Positions 1-6,449 are shown, counted from the first letter of the stretch. The stretch: 8,114 bases of DNA from an uncultured Clostridia bacterium (GCA_947627075.1 CANQUR010000070.1:1-8114); one strand, 5' to 3'. The notes: a model not told the origin generated them from the sequence alone. Numbers and translations are program-made.

Positions 1-1149
1 GTTGTTGTATTCTTTCTCTGTTACTGTTGGTGCCGTATCACAAGGTGTTAATGGCGGTGGTTTACTCATTCTATAATGAAATGCACGGTCATAATCACGT
101 TTTTTTACAGGTTTACGCCATGTTCCTCCTCCATTAATTATATTATTATTATTTTCCACAATTCCTCTTGTACTACTTGTTATCGCTGCTGCATTTGTTG
201 CCGGAGCTGTTATAGAAGATGACATGATACCTTGTTCAGCATCGTTTGCTGTTGTGATTGCTTCGTCTGCATTATCGTGGGATGATTTTTGAGATTTGAA
301 TTGTAAATATGAGGTCCAGCCATTAATAGATTGTGTATTTGTTTGATCATTTATTCGTTTTCGTACACGAGCACAATGAAGAATACCACATGTTGCAAGT
401 ACAATAACAACTACCAAGACAGCGATCACAGGTCCAATAGTTGATGCCGGTACAGAGTTATTGTTAGACGATGATTCTGGAAGTGCGTTATTATCAGGAG
501 AACCAGTATTTGCATTCGTCGGTGAACCAGTTATTGTTTGATGTTTGCCTCCTCCTGTGTTATTGGGTGACGTAGTTGCAGTCGTTGCTGTATGGTGTCC
601 ACCTTCATCTTCATCAGGTTCATCCGATTCTTCGGGATTTTCCTGTTCGGACTCTTCGCCGGGCAATTGGATGACGTCTGCGGCAGAGAGTGCTGTTACG
701 GTCGTCATTGATATACCGAGCACCATAGCTAACGATATCAATACGACTGCAATTGTGGGCAGTACGAATTTTAAACTTTTTGGGTTGACGGTTGCGAGTT
801 TTTTTACGGCGTCTTCACGCTGAGCTTTGGCGACGAACGAGTCGTCGTTTTCAAATTCCACCATCGTTGCCGTGCGTTCTTCAAGTCCTTGCTCGTCAAG
901 TGCGGAAGCCATTCTGTTTAGGGTCGGTCTGAATTTAAAGCGGTATAACAGCGGAGCTGCGCATCCGAATGCAAGAACGCCCGCACCGATCGAAATACCG
1001 AGCACAACCGCTACGCTTAAATCAAAAAACAGTAGGATAAGCGCTGTGAGAAAGTTTACGCCGAAGCCGAAAATTACTGAAAAACAGATAGATTTCAAAA
1101 TCGCAATTCGAACAAATCGACTATGATATTTTTTGAAGATGCTTTCCAT
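1..1149 (-). CDS. Multi-spanning membrane protein, 3' end beyond window; distal half looks foreign
   Basis: The frame is open from ATG at 1149 to base 1 (383 codons, no stop), preceded by the strong site AAGGAGG six bases upstream. Membrane helices are predicted at about residues 17-41, 44-69, 126-148 and 238-259, with basic residues (YRFKFRP at 69-75, RVRKR at 261-265) on the inferred cytoplasmic side. Between helices 2 and 3 is a cytoplasmic segment with LDEQGLEERTATMVEFE (84-100), which recalls the N-terminal part of DUF4175-type proteins often found near MoxR genes; this is a resemblance from memory only. An acidic linker (164-183) follows helix 3. From about residue 184 the sequence becomes Asn/Ser/Thr/Gly-rich, then helix 4, then a polar tail of about 120 residues. 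GC falls from about 46% (541-1140) to about 39% (1-540). It is the last visible gene of the operon, 40 nt after the leucine-rich-repeat gene. The existence of the frame is clear; the function is unknown. Confidence 0.8.
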   Translation of the reverse strand, partial: MESIFKKYHSRFVRIAILKSICFSVIFGFGVNFLTALILLFFDLSVAVVLGISIGAGVLAFGCAAPLLYRFKFRPTLNRMASALDEQGLEERTATMVEFENDDSFVAKAQREDAVKKLATVNPKSLKFVLPTIAVVLISLAMVLGISMTTVTALSAADVIQLPGEESEQENPEESDEPDEDEGGHHTATTATTSPNNTGGGKHQTITGSPTNANTGSPDNNALPESSSNNNSVPASTIGPVIAVLVVVIVLATCGILHCARVRKRINDQTNTQSINGWTSYLQFKSQKSSHDNADEAITTANDAEQGIMSSSITAPATNAAAITSSTRGIVENNNNIINGGGTWRKPVKKRDYDRAFHYRMSKPPPLTPCDTAPTVTEKEYNN

Positions 1150-1153
1150 ATAG

Positions 1154-1162
1154 TTCCTCCTT
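1154..1162 (-). promoter_or_regulatory. Ribosome binding site of the terminal membrane-protein gene
   Basis: On the minus strand this reads AAGGAGGAA, six bases before ATG at 1149. It fixes the start of a frame that has no stop in the window and is the best support that this frame is translated. Confidence 0.85.
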
Positions 1163-1189
1163 GATCATTGAATTTGTTGTTGTATTTGT

Positions 1190-2686
1190 TTAGTAAGACG
1201 CGCCGTTTTCCGTAATTTTTTCGCCGTTTTGAAGGTGGACGGTATACGTCCCTAAACCGTAGTTCCAACAGTCTCCCCTTGGAACACTGCTCCAATATTG
1301 TCCATTTATATACCCGTCTTTCAAAACGCTGTCCCACTGCTGCTTAGTTCCATCGAAATAAATATCCGTAAGCGCGGTGTTGACCATACAGCGCTGACCG
1401 ATATCTCTGAGCTTTGAGCCAAAGTGCACTTCTTTAAGTTTGGTGCAGCCGAAGAACACTTCTCGCTCAAGTACCTCCGCACTCATCAAATAAACGGTGG
1501 TCAGACCCTTCATGCTTTGGAACGTCGCCCCTTCAATGATTCTCACACCGTTTGCCGTGATACTTTCCAACTCATTACATCCTTCAAAGGCGCGAATCCC
1601 GATTTCCGTGACCGTGTCGGGAATCGTCACGCTTTTAAGCGAACTGCAATTTGTGAATACGCATTTTTTGATCTTGGTAACGGTATTAGGCAGATCCACT
1701 TCAGTTAGGAGTTCCTCTTTTCCGTCCTCATTTTTAATATACAGATTTCCGCCCTTCGTTAAGATCGGACCGGAAAAATCTATCTTCATCCAAATGTCCA
1801 AACTTGGCGCAACCACTTTTGTGATCGGGCAAAGGAAAAACGATTCGCCGTCCAGCGATTCTATTGTGGAAGAAACATAGACGGTTTTCAGATTCGTGCA
1901 ACGCGAAAAACAACTCTTAGCAACATATTTCATCCCCTCGGGCAATGTGACCTCTTGGAGTGATGTGCACAAATAAAATGTTCTGGCGTATAAGTTTTCG
2001 AGACCTTCGGAGAGAGTCAGCTCGCTTAGGCTCGTACAATCCAAAAATGCCCTGTGATCCATGAAAGTGACAGAATTGGGTATGACTACCTTTTGAAGCG
2101 CAGTGCAATGGGCAAACGATTCGTAACCGATGACCTTGACAGAGTCCGATATTGTAACGGTCCTCAAAGATTTTTCGTTTTTAAAGCCGTAATCGTCTAT
2201 CGCGGTGACGGGAATTCCTTTGTACTCGGCGGGAATATCTAATGTTGTTATGCCCTTACCTTTATTTTTACCCACACCAAATGAGTAAGTTACTTTCCCT
2301 TCTTCCGCGTCGTTGCCGTAAATTTCGGTGTATGAGTATCCATCTTCATCGTAAAGCGTCGTGCCTTGCTCATAGTCGTCATGAGATGGCTTGGTGTCGT
2401 CAATGTCAGGCTCGCCTTCGCCGGACGGCGGTAACGTTCCTTCCGTTCCGGGGTCGACCGTCCCCGTCTTTCTTGAATACCCGCACAGATGACATACGTC
2501 GTTTACGAAATTGTGCTTACCCATCCAATTGTCGCCTGTTTCGTCGGGGTCGCGCCAATGGAATTCGGAGTTGTAATGCCAATCTCCGTTATATCCAATC
2601 TCGTCCGGCTTTCCTTTATCGCAAGAGGACACAACAAACAACGTAAGCAGTGCAATGAAGAGAATTAAAATATTTTTTGCCTTCAT
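1190..2686 (-). CDS. BspA-type leucine-rich-repeat lipoprotein
   Basis: This is a predicted surface lipoprotein of 498 residues. A hydrophobic signal peptide (5-19) ends in the lipobox VSSC with lipidated Cys22. Next comes a Cys/His module: W36, HW at 43-44, H58, C65-x2-C68-G-Y. An acidic/Pro/Gly linker (about 75-108) leads to leucine-rich repeats of the BspA/LRR_5 type, about 23 residues each, from about 145 to 445, with units such as CTSLQEVTLPEGMKYV and CSSLKSVTIPDTVTEIG. The C-terminus (445-490, GTKQQWDSVL, WNYGLGTYTVH) is the usual ending of gut BspA-like proteins. The family is linked to adhesion and protein binding at the cell surface. AGGAGGG lies just upstream of the ATG, and the gene starts 31 nt after the MoxR gene, so co-transcription is likely. 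Family assignment is secure; the ligand is unknown. Confidence 0.93.
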   Translation of the reverse strand: MKAKNILILFIALLTLFVVSSCDKGKPDEIGYNGDWHYNSEFHWRDPDETGDNWMGKHNFVNDVCHLCGYSRKTGTVDPGTEGTLPPSGEGEPDIDDTKPSHDDYEQGTTLYDEDGYSYTEIYGNDAEEGKVTYSFGVGKNKGKGITTLDIPAEYKGIPVTAIDDYGFKNEKSLRTVTISDSVKVIGYESFAHCTALQKVVIPNSVTFMDHRAFLDCTSLSELTLSEGLENLYARTFYLCTSLQEVTLPEGMKYVAKSCFSRCTNLKTVYVSSTIESLDGESFFLCPITKVVAPSLDIWMKIDFSGPILTKGGNLYIKNEDGKEELLTEVDLPNTVTKIKKCVFTNCSSLKSVTIPDTVTEIGIRAFEGCNELESITANGVRIIEGATFQSMKGLTTVYLMSAEVLEREVFFGCTKLKEVHFGSKLRDIGQRCMVNTALTDIYFDGTKQQWDSVLKDGYINGQYWSSVPRGDCWNYGLGTYTVHLQNGEKITENGASY

Positions 2687-2717
2687 ATTCGATCCCTCCT
2701 TTTATTTCTTAAACCTA

Positions 2718-3800
2718 TTATTTTTTATTTGAGAACAGCCCCCGCTTCTTTTCCGCATCATGCGAAGGCGCGGTATGGGAAGCCGTCGATCCCAACGAAG
2801 CCGCAGAAACATTCCGCCCCATTTTTTTCTGCAATTCTTCCAATATCATAGTGATGATATTGTCCGGCGTGATATGCGAGGCGACCGCCTCGAAGTTGAG
2901 TTTTATTCTGTGGCGGAGCACAGGATACGCTAATTTGTTTATATCGTTATACGATACATTGTATCTACCGTTTAGAAGCGCAAGCACCTTGCCCGCCGAG
3001 ATGAGAGCCTGCCCCGCACGCGGGCTTACGCCAAGGCGCAGATACTTCTTCGCCGTCTCCGACGCATACTTGCTGTCGGGATGGGTCGCCGAGCATAAAT
3101 CGAGCACATAATTGAGGACTGATTCGTTAACAAGGATCTCGTTTGCCATTCTTCGCATCGCGAGAAGTTCCTCCCCCGTGCAAGCCTTTTCCGCCACCTC
3201 GTCCATCGTCTTTTGCGTCATGAGAATGATCTCTCTGAGCTCGTTGGGCTCGGGATTAGGCACAATAAGCTTGAACATGAAACGGTCAAGCTGGGCTTCG
3301 GGCAATGGGTATGTGCCGTCCTGCTCAATGGGATTCTGCGTCGCGAGGACGAAGAAGGGTTCTTCGAGCCGACGTGATTCTCCCATCACCGTCACTTTGT
3401 GCTCCTGCATGGCCTCGAGAAGCGCCGATTGCGTTTTGGGCGTAGCACGGTTTATTTCGTCCGCGAGGATAATATTCGAAAAGACAGGTCCCGGCTGAAA
3501 GCGAAAAATCGAATTCCCCTTCTCGTCCTGCACGATGATGTTCGTGCCCGTGACGTCCGCGGGCATAAGGTCTGGCGTAAACTGTATACGGGAAAACGGC
3601 AAATCGAAAACTCTGCCAAGAGAGCGGACAAGTCTTGTCTTCCCTACTCCCGGAACGCCTTCGAGTAGCACGTTGCCGCCTGCGATCATTGCGATTATTG
3701 TTCCCTCAACTACGTCCTGCTGTCCTATGACGTCACGACGAATTTGTGTTAATATGTTTTGCATTACCTCGCTGAAATGCTTTACGCTATGTTCGTCCAT
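2718..3800 (-). CDS. MoxR-family AAA+ ATPase
   Basis: This is a cytoplasmic ATPase of 360 residues, the usual MoxR length. Walker A is GVPGVGKT (48-55), Walker B is ILADEINR (111-118), sensor 1 is ATQNP (153-157), followed by PLPEAQLDRF (165-174) and the sensor-2 arginine in GVSPRAG (257-263). MoxR proteins act as chaperone-like ATPases, usually with VWA-domain or DUF58 partners, in maturing envelope or metal-containing complexes. No such partner lies in this window; the neighbours are a lipoprotein protease, a leucine-rich-repeat lipoprotein and a membrane protein. The start is ATG at 3800 with GGAGGG just upstream. A TTG further out (3812) would place the ribosome site inside the gene and is rejected. 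The last ~25 residues are a low-complexity Ser/His/Lys tail. Confidence 0.95.
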   Translation of the reverse strand: MDEHSVKHFSEVMQNILTQIRRDVIGQQDVVEGTIIAMIAGGNVLLEGVPGVGKTRLVRSLGRVFDLPFSRIQFTPDLMPADVTGTNIIVQDEKGNSIFRFQPGPVFSNIILADEINRATPKTQSALLEAMQEHKVTVMGESRRLEEPFFVLATQNPIEQDGTYPLPEAQLDRFMFKLIVPNPEPNELREIILMTQKTMDEVAEKACTGEELLAMRRMANEILVNESVLNYVLDLCSATHPDSKYASETAKKYLRLGVSPRAGQALISAGKVLALLNGRYNVSYNDINKLAYPVLRHRIKLNFEAVASHITPDNIITMILEELQKKMGRNVSAASLGSTASHTAPSHDAEKKRGLFSNKK

Positions 3801-3804
3801 AATT

Positions 3805-3810
3805 CCCTCC
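3805..3810 (-). promoter_or_regulatory. Ribosome binding site deciding the MoxR start
   Basis: GGAGGG on the minus strand, four bases before ATG 3800. It overlaps the in-frame TTG at 3812-3810, which therefore cannot be the start. Confidence 0.8.
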
Positions 3811-3834
3811 AAAAAATTTTTTAATTATTGGTTT

Positions 3835-3933
3835 TTAGTCGCGCAACGTTCCAAGATAGTCGAAATTCGAAACGCATTCGTCTTTTATATTCGGAACGGT
3901 AACATCGTATCTGCCCGAAGTTTTTGTTACCTA
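3835..3933 (-). other. In-frame extension behind the TAG stop of the protease gene
   Basis: The protease stop is TAG (3931-3933). Read on in the same frame, 31 sense codons follow (starting VTKTSGRYDVTVPNIKDE) before TAA at 3835-3837. The stretch is about 42% GC, more like coding sequence than like the other spacers here. All other clear stops in the window are TAA. It may be the lost end of a longer ancestral protein, a readthrough extension, or chance: an open run of this length is not rare. The same stretch holds two inverted repeats (CGTTCC 3847-3852 with GGAACG 3893-3898; GGTAAC 3898-3903 with GTTACC 3926-3931). Confidence 0.3.
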
Positions 3934-5505
3934 TTTATCATCCGTTATAAAATCGATTCCCTCTAAACAATTATAAGTAATGGTTACTTCCTTTCCGTTA
4001 CGCTTGACTTTCATGGTGAATTTATTGCCCTCTTTCAGAACGTAACTTGCAATCGAAAGCTGATAATCATGTATAATGGGGATCTCCTCTCCGTCGCCGA
4101 TTTGATACGAAACGAACTCGTCATCCTTTTGCAATTTGTTACCGTCAACTGTATCGCTGTTTTTATTATTGCTGCTTACGCCTGCTACGACAACAGTTTG
4201 GCAAACGCGAGCCACTCCGTCTATGTATACGCTGTGACTCGATATCGACTTTACCGTAAATCCGAAATTGGCATGGGTCGCTTTGTGATCCTCATTTTCA
4301 ATAATTTTTGTTGCTATTGCGACACTATAATTGGCGGGAATGGCATAGCCGAATGCTATAACACCATTCGCTTCTTCGCGCGCATTGACGGTTCCGACAT
4401 ATTCGCCGTTGGCATTGAACAAGCCTCCTCCGGAGTTGCCGTGATTTATCGCCGCGTCTACACGCATTACAAGCATACTTATCGTTGTGATACTACCCTG
4501 TCCTTGATAATAGTCATTCAATTGTTCTTGTGTGGTATCGAGCGCAGGCATTGTCTTATATTCAGCCGCGACGGAAACCACGCCGCTCGTTACCGAAGTA
4601 CCGAATCCTGCGGGATTGCCGATAGCATATACATTATCTCCCACCGAAATTTCGTCGGAATCGCCTACCGTTATTTCCTGCGCCGCCGACTTTTTGAGTA
4701 TGTCACTGTTAGTATGTTTTGTATTATCCGGTTCGGTAACTTCTTTATCGCCCTTTATTTTAAGAACCGCAACGTCCTTATTCATTACGCCGCCTAAAAA
4801 TTCGGCGCTGATGGCTTCATTTGCGTTTTCACTACCGTAAAGCCATACATCTATCTTTTTTGCTATATGATCTGTTTGGATGCTATTTACATCGTAAATG
4901 ACATGGTAATTCGTAAGTATATATGCGTCGTAAGTTTCTTTATCGAGCTTAAATATTACGCCCGCGCCTCCCATCTGTAAATCTCCGTACGGCACATAAG
5001 TGAACGTGGAACTTATACTTACGACCGATAACATGGCTCTATCCACAGCCGAATTCCCGAGTCGCGCGCTTATCACTTCTTTATAGTCGGAAAGAAATTG
5101 AAGATATGTACCATCATATCCCGCAGCACGGGCTTCTTCATACATTAGCATTGCTTCCGAAACTCTTTTCTCGATCTCGTTCGGATTTTGCTCTGTAGGA
5201 TTTTTATTATCTACATCCGTATTTTGATCGGTTCCCGGCTTTTCCTGCTCCTCGGATTCGTCTCCTTTGTTATCATCCGGCTCGACCTTTTTTACATAAC
5301 CGCAAATTCCGCACTCATTGCCTAAAAAACTGTGCGCCTCCTTTTGCAACTCAACGTCACTGCAAAGCGGTACAAGCCAATGACTTTCTTCGTCTTTCGC
5401 CCATTCTTCCGCATATGTATGAACATGCTGCTGTGAACATGCGCAAAAACATAAACTCGATATGATAAAAATGATTGCGACAACTAAAAAATTTTTCTTT
5501 TTCAT
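3931..5505 (-). CDS. Trypsin-like (HtrA/S1C-type) serine protease lipoprotein
   Basis: A predicted surface-anchored protease of 524 residues. The signal peptide (1-22) ends FCAC, with Cys23 the likely lipidated residue although Cys19 and Cys21 are close. A Cys/His module follows (W35, HW 42-43, H58, C65-x2-C68-G-Y), then a linker rich in Asp/Glu/Asn (74-110) and a short helical segment (112-160). The protease domain spans about 160-400 with the triad His201 (TNYHV), Asp244 (KDVAVLKI) and Ser358 (HGNSGGG); YAIGNPAGFG (293-302) and FGYAIP (385-390) are typical of HtrA. Residues 413-512 resemble a degenerate PDZ domain with an insertion. HtrA proteases cut misfolded or exported proteins. AGGGAGAG lies upstream of ATG. 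It is the first gene of the probable operon with MoxR, behind the promoter at 5776-5804. The gene ends in TAG. Confidence 0.93.
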   Translation of the reverse strand: MKKKNFLVVAIIFIISSLCFCACSQQHVHTYAEEWAKDEESHWLVPLCSDVELQKEAHSFLGNECGICGYVKKVEPDDNKGDESEEQEKPGTDQNTDVDNKNPTEQNPNEIEKRVSEAMLMYEEARAAGYDGTYLQFLSDYKEVISARLGNSAVDRAMLSVVSISSTFTYVPYGDLQMGGAGVIFKLDKETYDAYILTNYHVIYDVNSIQTDHIAKKIDVWLYGSENANEAISAEFLGGVMNKDVAVLKIKGDKEVTEPDNTKHTNSDILKKSAAQEITVGDSDEISVGDNVYAIGNPAGFGTSVTSGVVSVAAEYKTMPALDTTQEQLNDYYQGQGSITTISMLVMRVDAAINHGNSGGGLFNANGEYVGTVNAREEANGVIAFGYAIPANYSVAIATKIIENEDHKATHANFGFTVKSISSHSVYIDGVARVCQTVVVAGVSSNNKNSDTVDGNKLQKDDEFVSYQIGDGEEIPIIHDYQLSIASYVLKEGNKFTMKVKRNGKEVTITYNCLEGIDFITDDK

Positions 5506-5590
5506 ACATTTCTCTCCCTTATTATTTAACTTCTACTGTGACTTTTTTATAAGCTTCTTGTGTCGAAAATAATATTCCTATCTCGCTATC

Positions 5591-5674
5591 TTATAATAAC
5601 TTTCGTTTTGTGGATAATTTGCCCATTCCCAAATCGCAATTAATTATAAGAGATTCGGAAATATCATTATTCAT
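5591..5674 (-). other. Possible 27-codon leader ORF, weak
   Basis: ATG at 5674 to TAA at 5591, starting MNNDISESLIINCDLGMGK and ending in a basic tail. There is no convincing Shine-Dalgarno site, and ORFs this short are common by chance. It is listed because it lies inside the presumed leader of the protease operon. Confidence 0.12.
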
Positions 5675-5687
5675 TACTTTTTGTATA

Positions 5688-5703
5688 TTTACAAATCGGC
5701 TTA
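5688..5703 (-). repeat. Imperfect direct repeat TAAGCCGATTT-GTAAA, copy A
   Basis: On the minus strand TAAGCCGATTTGTAAA. It is matched at 5991-5975 by TAAGCCGATTTAGTAAA (one extra base). The shared 11-mer core is at 5693-5703 and 5981-5991. The second copy lies inside the divergent gene remnant. It may be the trace of a small duplication; significance is low. Confidence 0.3.
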
Positions 5704-5775
5704 GCGAGTCTATTTTAATTTACTTCTTACAGTTTAGAACACAATAATTATCTTTATCATGTATTGTTTAATATT

Positions 5776-5804
5776 ATTATATCATGCAAGTAGTGGGTAG
5801 TCAA
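5776..5804 (-). promoter_or_regulatory. Sigma-A-type promoter for the protease-MoxR-LRR operon
   Basis: On the minus strand: -35 TTGACT (5804-5799), 17-bp spacer, -10 TATAAT (5781-5776), at 5/6 and 6/6 matches. Transcription would start near 5769 and read leftward into the protease gene. No closer promoter of this quality was found before 5505. Confidence 0.75.
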
Positions 5805-5819
5805 TGCAGGTTATATAAA

Positions 5820-5833
5820 AATTTTGCAAAATT
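5820..5833. repeat. Perfect 14-bp palindrome upstream of the operon promoter
   Basis: AATTTTGCAAAATT reads identically on both strands. It lies about 16 bp upstream of the -35 box at 5804-5799, where an activator site or AT-rich UP element could sit. It differs from the repressor palindromes at 6033-6077. AT-rich palindromes arise easily by chance. Confidence 0.3.
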
Positions 5834-5925
5834 CGAAGAAAAATCACACTTTTACCCCTAAAAAGTTTTCATTATTTCACTTAAATTAACTATCATTAAG
5901 CACAAAAATAGTAATTCTTTGTAAT

Positions 5926-6008
5926 TTAGGTATTCAAAACTCCATCATAGATATGGTTTGACAGTTTATTCAATTTTACTAAATCGGCTTACCTGTCGCA
6001 AATTTCAT
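5926..6008 (-). pseudogene. Stub of a divergent gene: SD-led 9-codon ORF with shifted continuation
   Basis: Directly behind the operator-controlled promoter stands AAGGAGAGGG, then ATG at 6008 and the peptide MKFATGKPI before TAG (5979-5981). Adding one base near the GGTAAG codons would restore a longer reading, MKFATGK followed by ADLVKLNKLSNHIYDGVLNT, to TAA at 5926-5928. This suggests either a frameshifted small protein or the 5' remnant of a gene whose rest is lost; a 9-residue leader peptide is also possible. No family is recognised. The promoter and ribosome site are intact, so the stub could still be expressed. Confidence 0.35.
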
Positions 6009-6025
6009 ATGCCCTCTCCTTAAAT

Positions 6026-6054
6026 ATTATACTCCCATTTTTATGGGAAGTCAA
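6026..6054 (-). promoter_or_regulatory. Sigma-A-type promoter with an operator as its spacer
   Basis: On the minus strand: -35 TTGACT (6054-6049), 17-bp spacer, -10 TATAAT (6031-6026). The spacer is almost entirely the palindrome at 6033-6048, so a bound repressor would exclude RNA polymerase. Transcription would start near 6019, a few bases before the AAGGAGAGGG of the 9-codon ORF. Confidence 0.8.
6033..6048. promoter_or_regulatory. Operator copy 1, TCCCAT-TTTT-ATGGGA
   Basis: Perfect inverted repeat with 6-bp arms and a 4-bp centre, lying inside the minus-strand promoter spacer and upstream of the repressor start at 6088. A second copy follows 29 bp away centre to centre. The placement is what an autoregulatory XRE repressor would use; binding is inferred. 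Confidence 0.75.
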
Positions 6055-6060
6055 GCATTT

Positions 6061-6078
6061 TTCCCATTTTTATGGGAA
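6061..6078. promoter_or_regulatory. Operator copy 2, TTCCCAT-TTTT-ATGGGAA
   Basis: Same 16-bp palindrome as copy 1, extended by one matching pair to 7-bp arms. It ends 9 bp before the repressor ATG at 6088, so occupancy would block transcription or translation initiation of the repressor itself. Confidence 0.75.
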
Positions 6079-6087
6079 TATATTTAT

Positions 6088-6294
6088 ATGGATAATTTAT
6101 TTGCGGAACGATTAAAAGAACTCAGACAAGAAAAGCATATAGGTCAAATTCAACTTGCAAAAGAGCTCGACGTTGGTAAATCGATAATAAGTCTATGGGA
6201 ACGCGGAGAATGCGAACCCACTCTTTCTAAACTGATAACAATTGCAAAATATTTTGATGTTTCTATTGATTATCTTGCGGGAATTGAAAACTAA
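6088..6294 (+). CDS. Small XRE-family helix-turn-helix repressor
   Basis: A 68-residue DNA-binding protein that is essentially one Cro/CI-type domain: FAERLKELRQEKHIG (5-19), the helix-turn-helix IQLAKELDVGKSIISLWERG (21-40), then PTLSKLITIAKYFDVSIDYL (44-63), matching the usual family layout. It has no effector or dimerisation domain, so it probably binds as a dimer to palindromic sites. The start is taken as ATG 6088; an in-frame ATG at 6043 lies inside operator copy 1 and would add an unrelated hydrophobic leader. No good Shine-Dalgarno site precedes 6088 (only GGGAA about 10 nt away), so translation may be weak or the message leaderless. No clear plus-strand promoter was found. It is the only plus-strand gene here and the likely ligand of the two operators. 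Confidence 0.88.
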   Translation: MDNLFAERLKELRQEKHIGQIQLAKELDVGKSIISLWERGECEPTLSKLITIAKYFDVSIDYLAGIEN

Positions 6295-6391
6295 TAATAT
6301 CTTTGTAACGCCGTGATAGTCTTATCCCACACATTTTTGCCCCCCTGTTCTCAATATATAGACAAAGCAAAACGGCTTTTTGTGACACAAC

Positions 6392-6422
6392 AAAAAAAAG
6401 CACCTCCCTTTCGAGAAGCGCC
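6392..6422 (-). terminator. Intrinsic terminator of the DUF1016 gene (repeat copy 1)
   Basis: On the minus strand: arm GCGCTTCTC (6421-6413), loop GAAA, arm GGGAGGTGC (6408-6400), then eight T (6399-6392). Nine pairs, three of them G-U. It lies 27 nt beyond the TAA at 6450. It is 28/29 identical to the terminator at 7557-7585, and the single difference (G-U for G-C) keeps the stem paired. Confidence 0.85.
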
Positions 6423-6449
6423 CTGCGGTTCAATCTTTTTTTATATTTT

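Larger units (their letters stand above)
5506..5775 (-). other. Long AT-rich 5' leader of the protease operon
   Basis: This is the gene-free stretch between the promoter at 5776-5804 and the protease start, transcribed as a leader of about 260 nt if that promoter is used. It holds the ribosome site just before 5505 and one 27-codon ORF without a clear ribosome site (5591-5674). I saw no terminator-like hairpin and recognised no riboswitch. Together with 5805-6025 it makes an approximately 0.5-kb region without a recognisable intact gene. Confidence 0.4.

Noticed and set aside
545..1126. Two plus-strand ORFs (545-823 and 827-1126)
   Set aside because: Both lie opposite the minus-strand membrane-protein frame, which has a strong ribosome site and sensible helices; the plus-strand translations are low-complexity without ribosome sites.
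3810..3812. TTG as the MoxR start
   Set aside because: It overlaps the GGAGGG that serves ATG 3800; MoxR homologues do not need the four extra residues.
4069..4797. A 242-codon plus-strand ORF
   Set aside because: Wholly opposite the protease gene, whose catalytic motifs are clear; the translation shows no family features.
5958..5963. Plus-strand TTGACA as a -35 box for the repressor gene
   Set aside because: No acceptable -10 hexamer lies 16-18 bp downstream.
6033..6077. CRISPR-like or tandem repeat
   Set aside because: Only two copies, short and palindromic, positioned at a promoter; operators explain them.
6043..6087. Upstream ATG for the XRE repressor
   Set aside because: It lies within operator copy 1, has no ribosome site, and adds an unrelated aromatic leader before a complete domain.
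6363..6382. Hairpin AAAGC/GCTTT as terminator of the repressor gene
   Set aside because: Only five base pairs and a T run broken by GTG; too weak to call.
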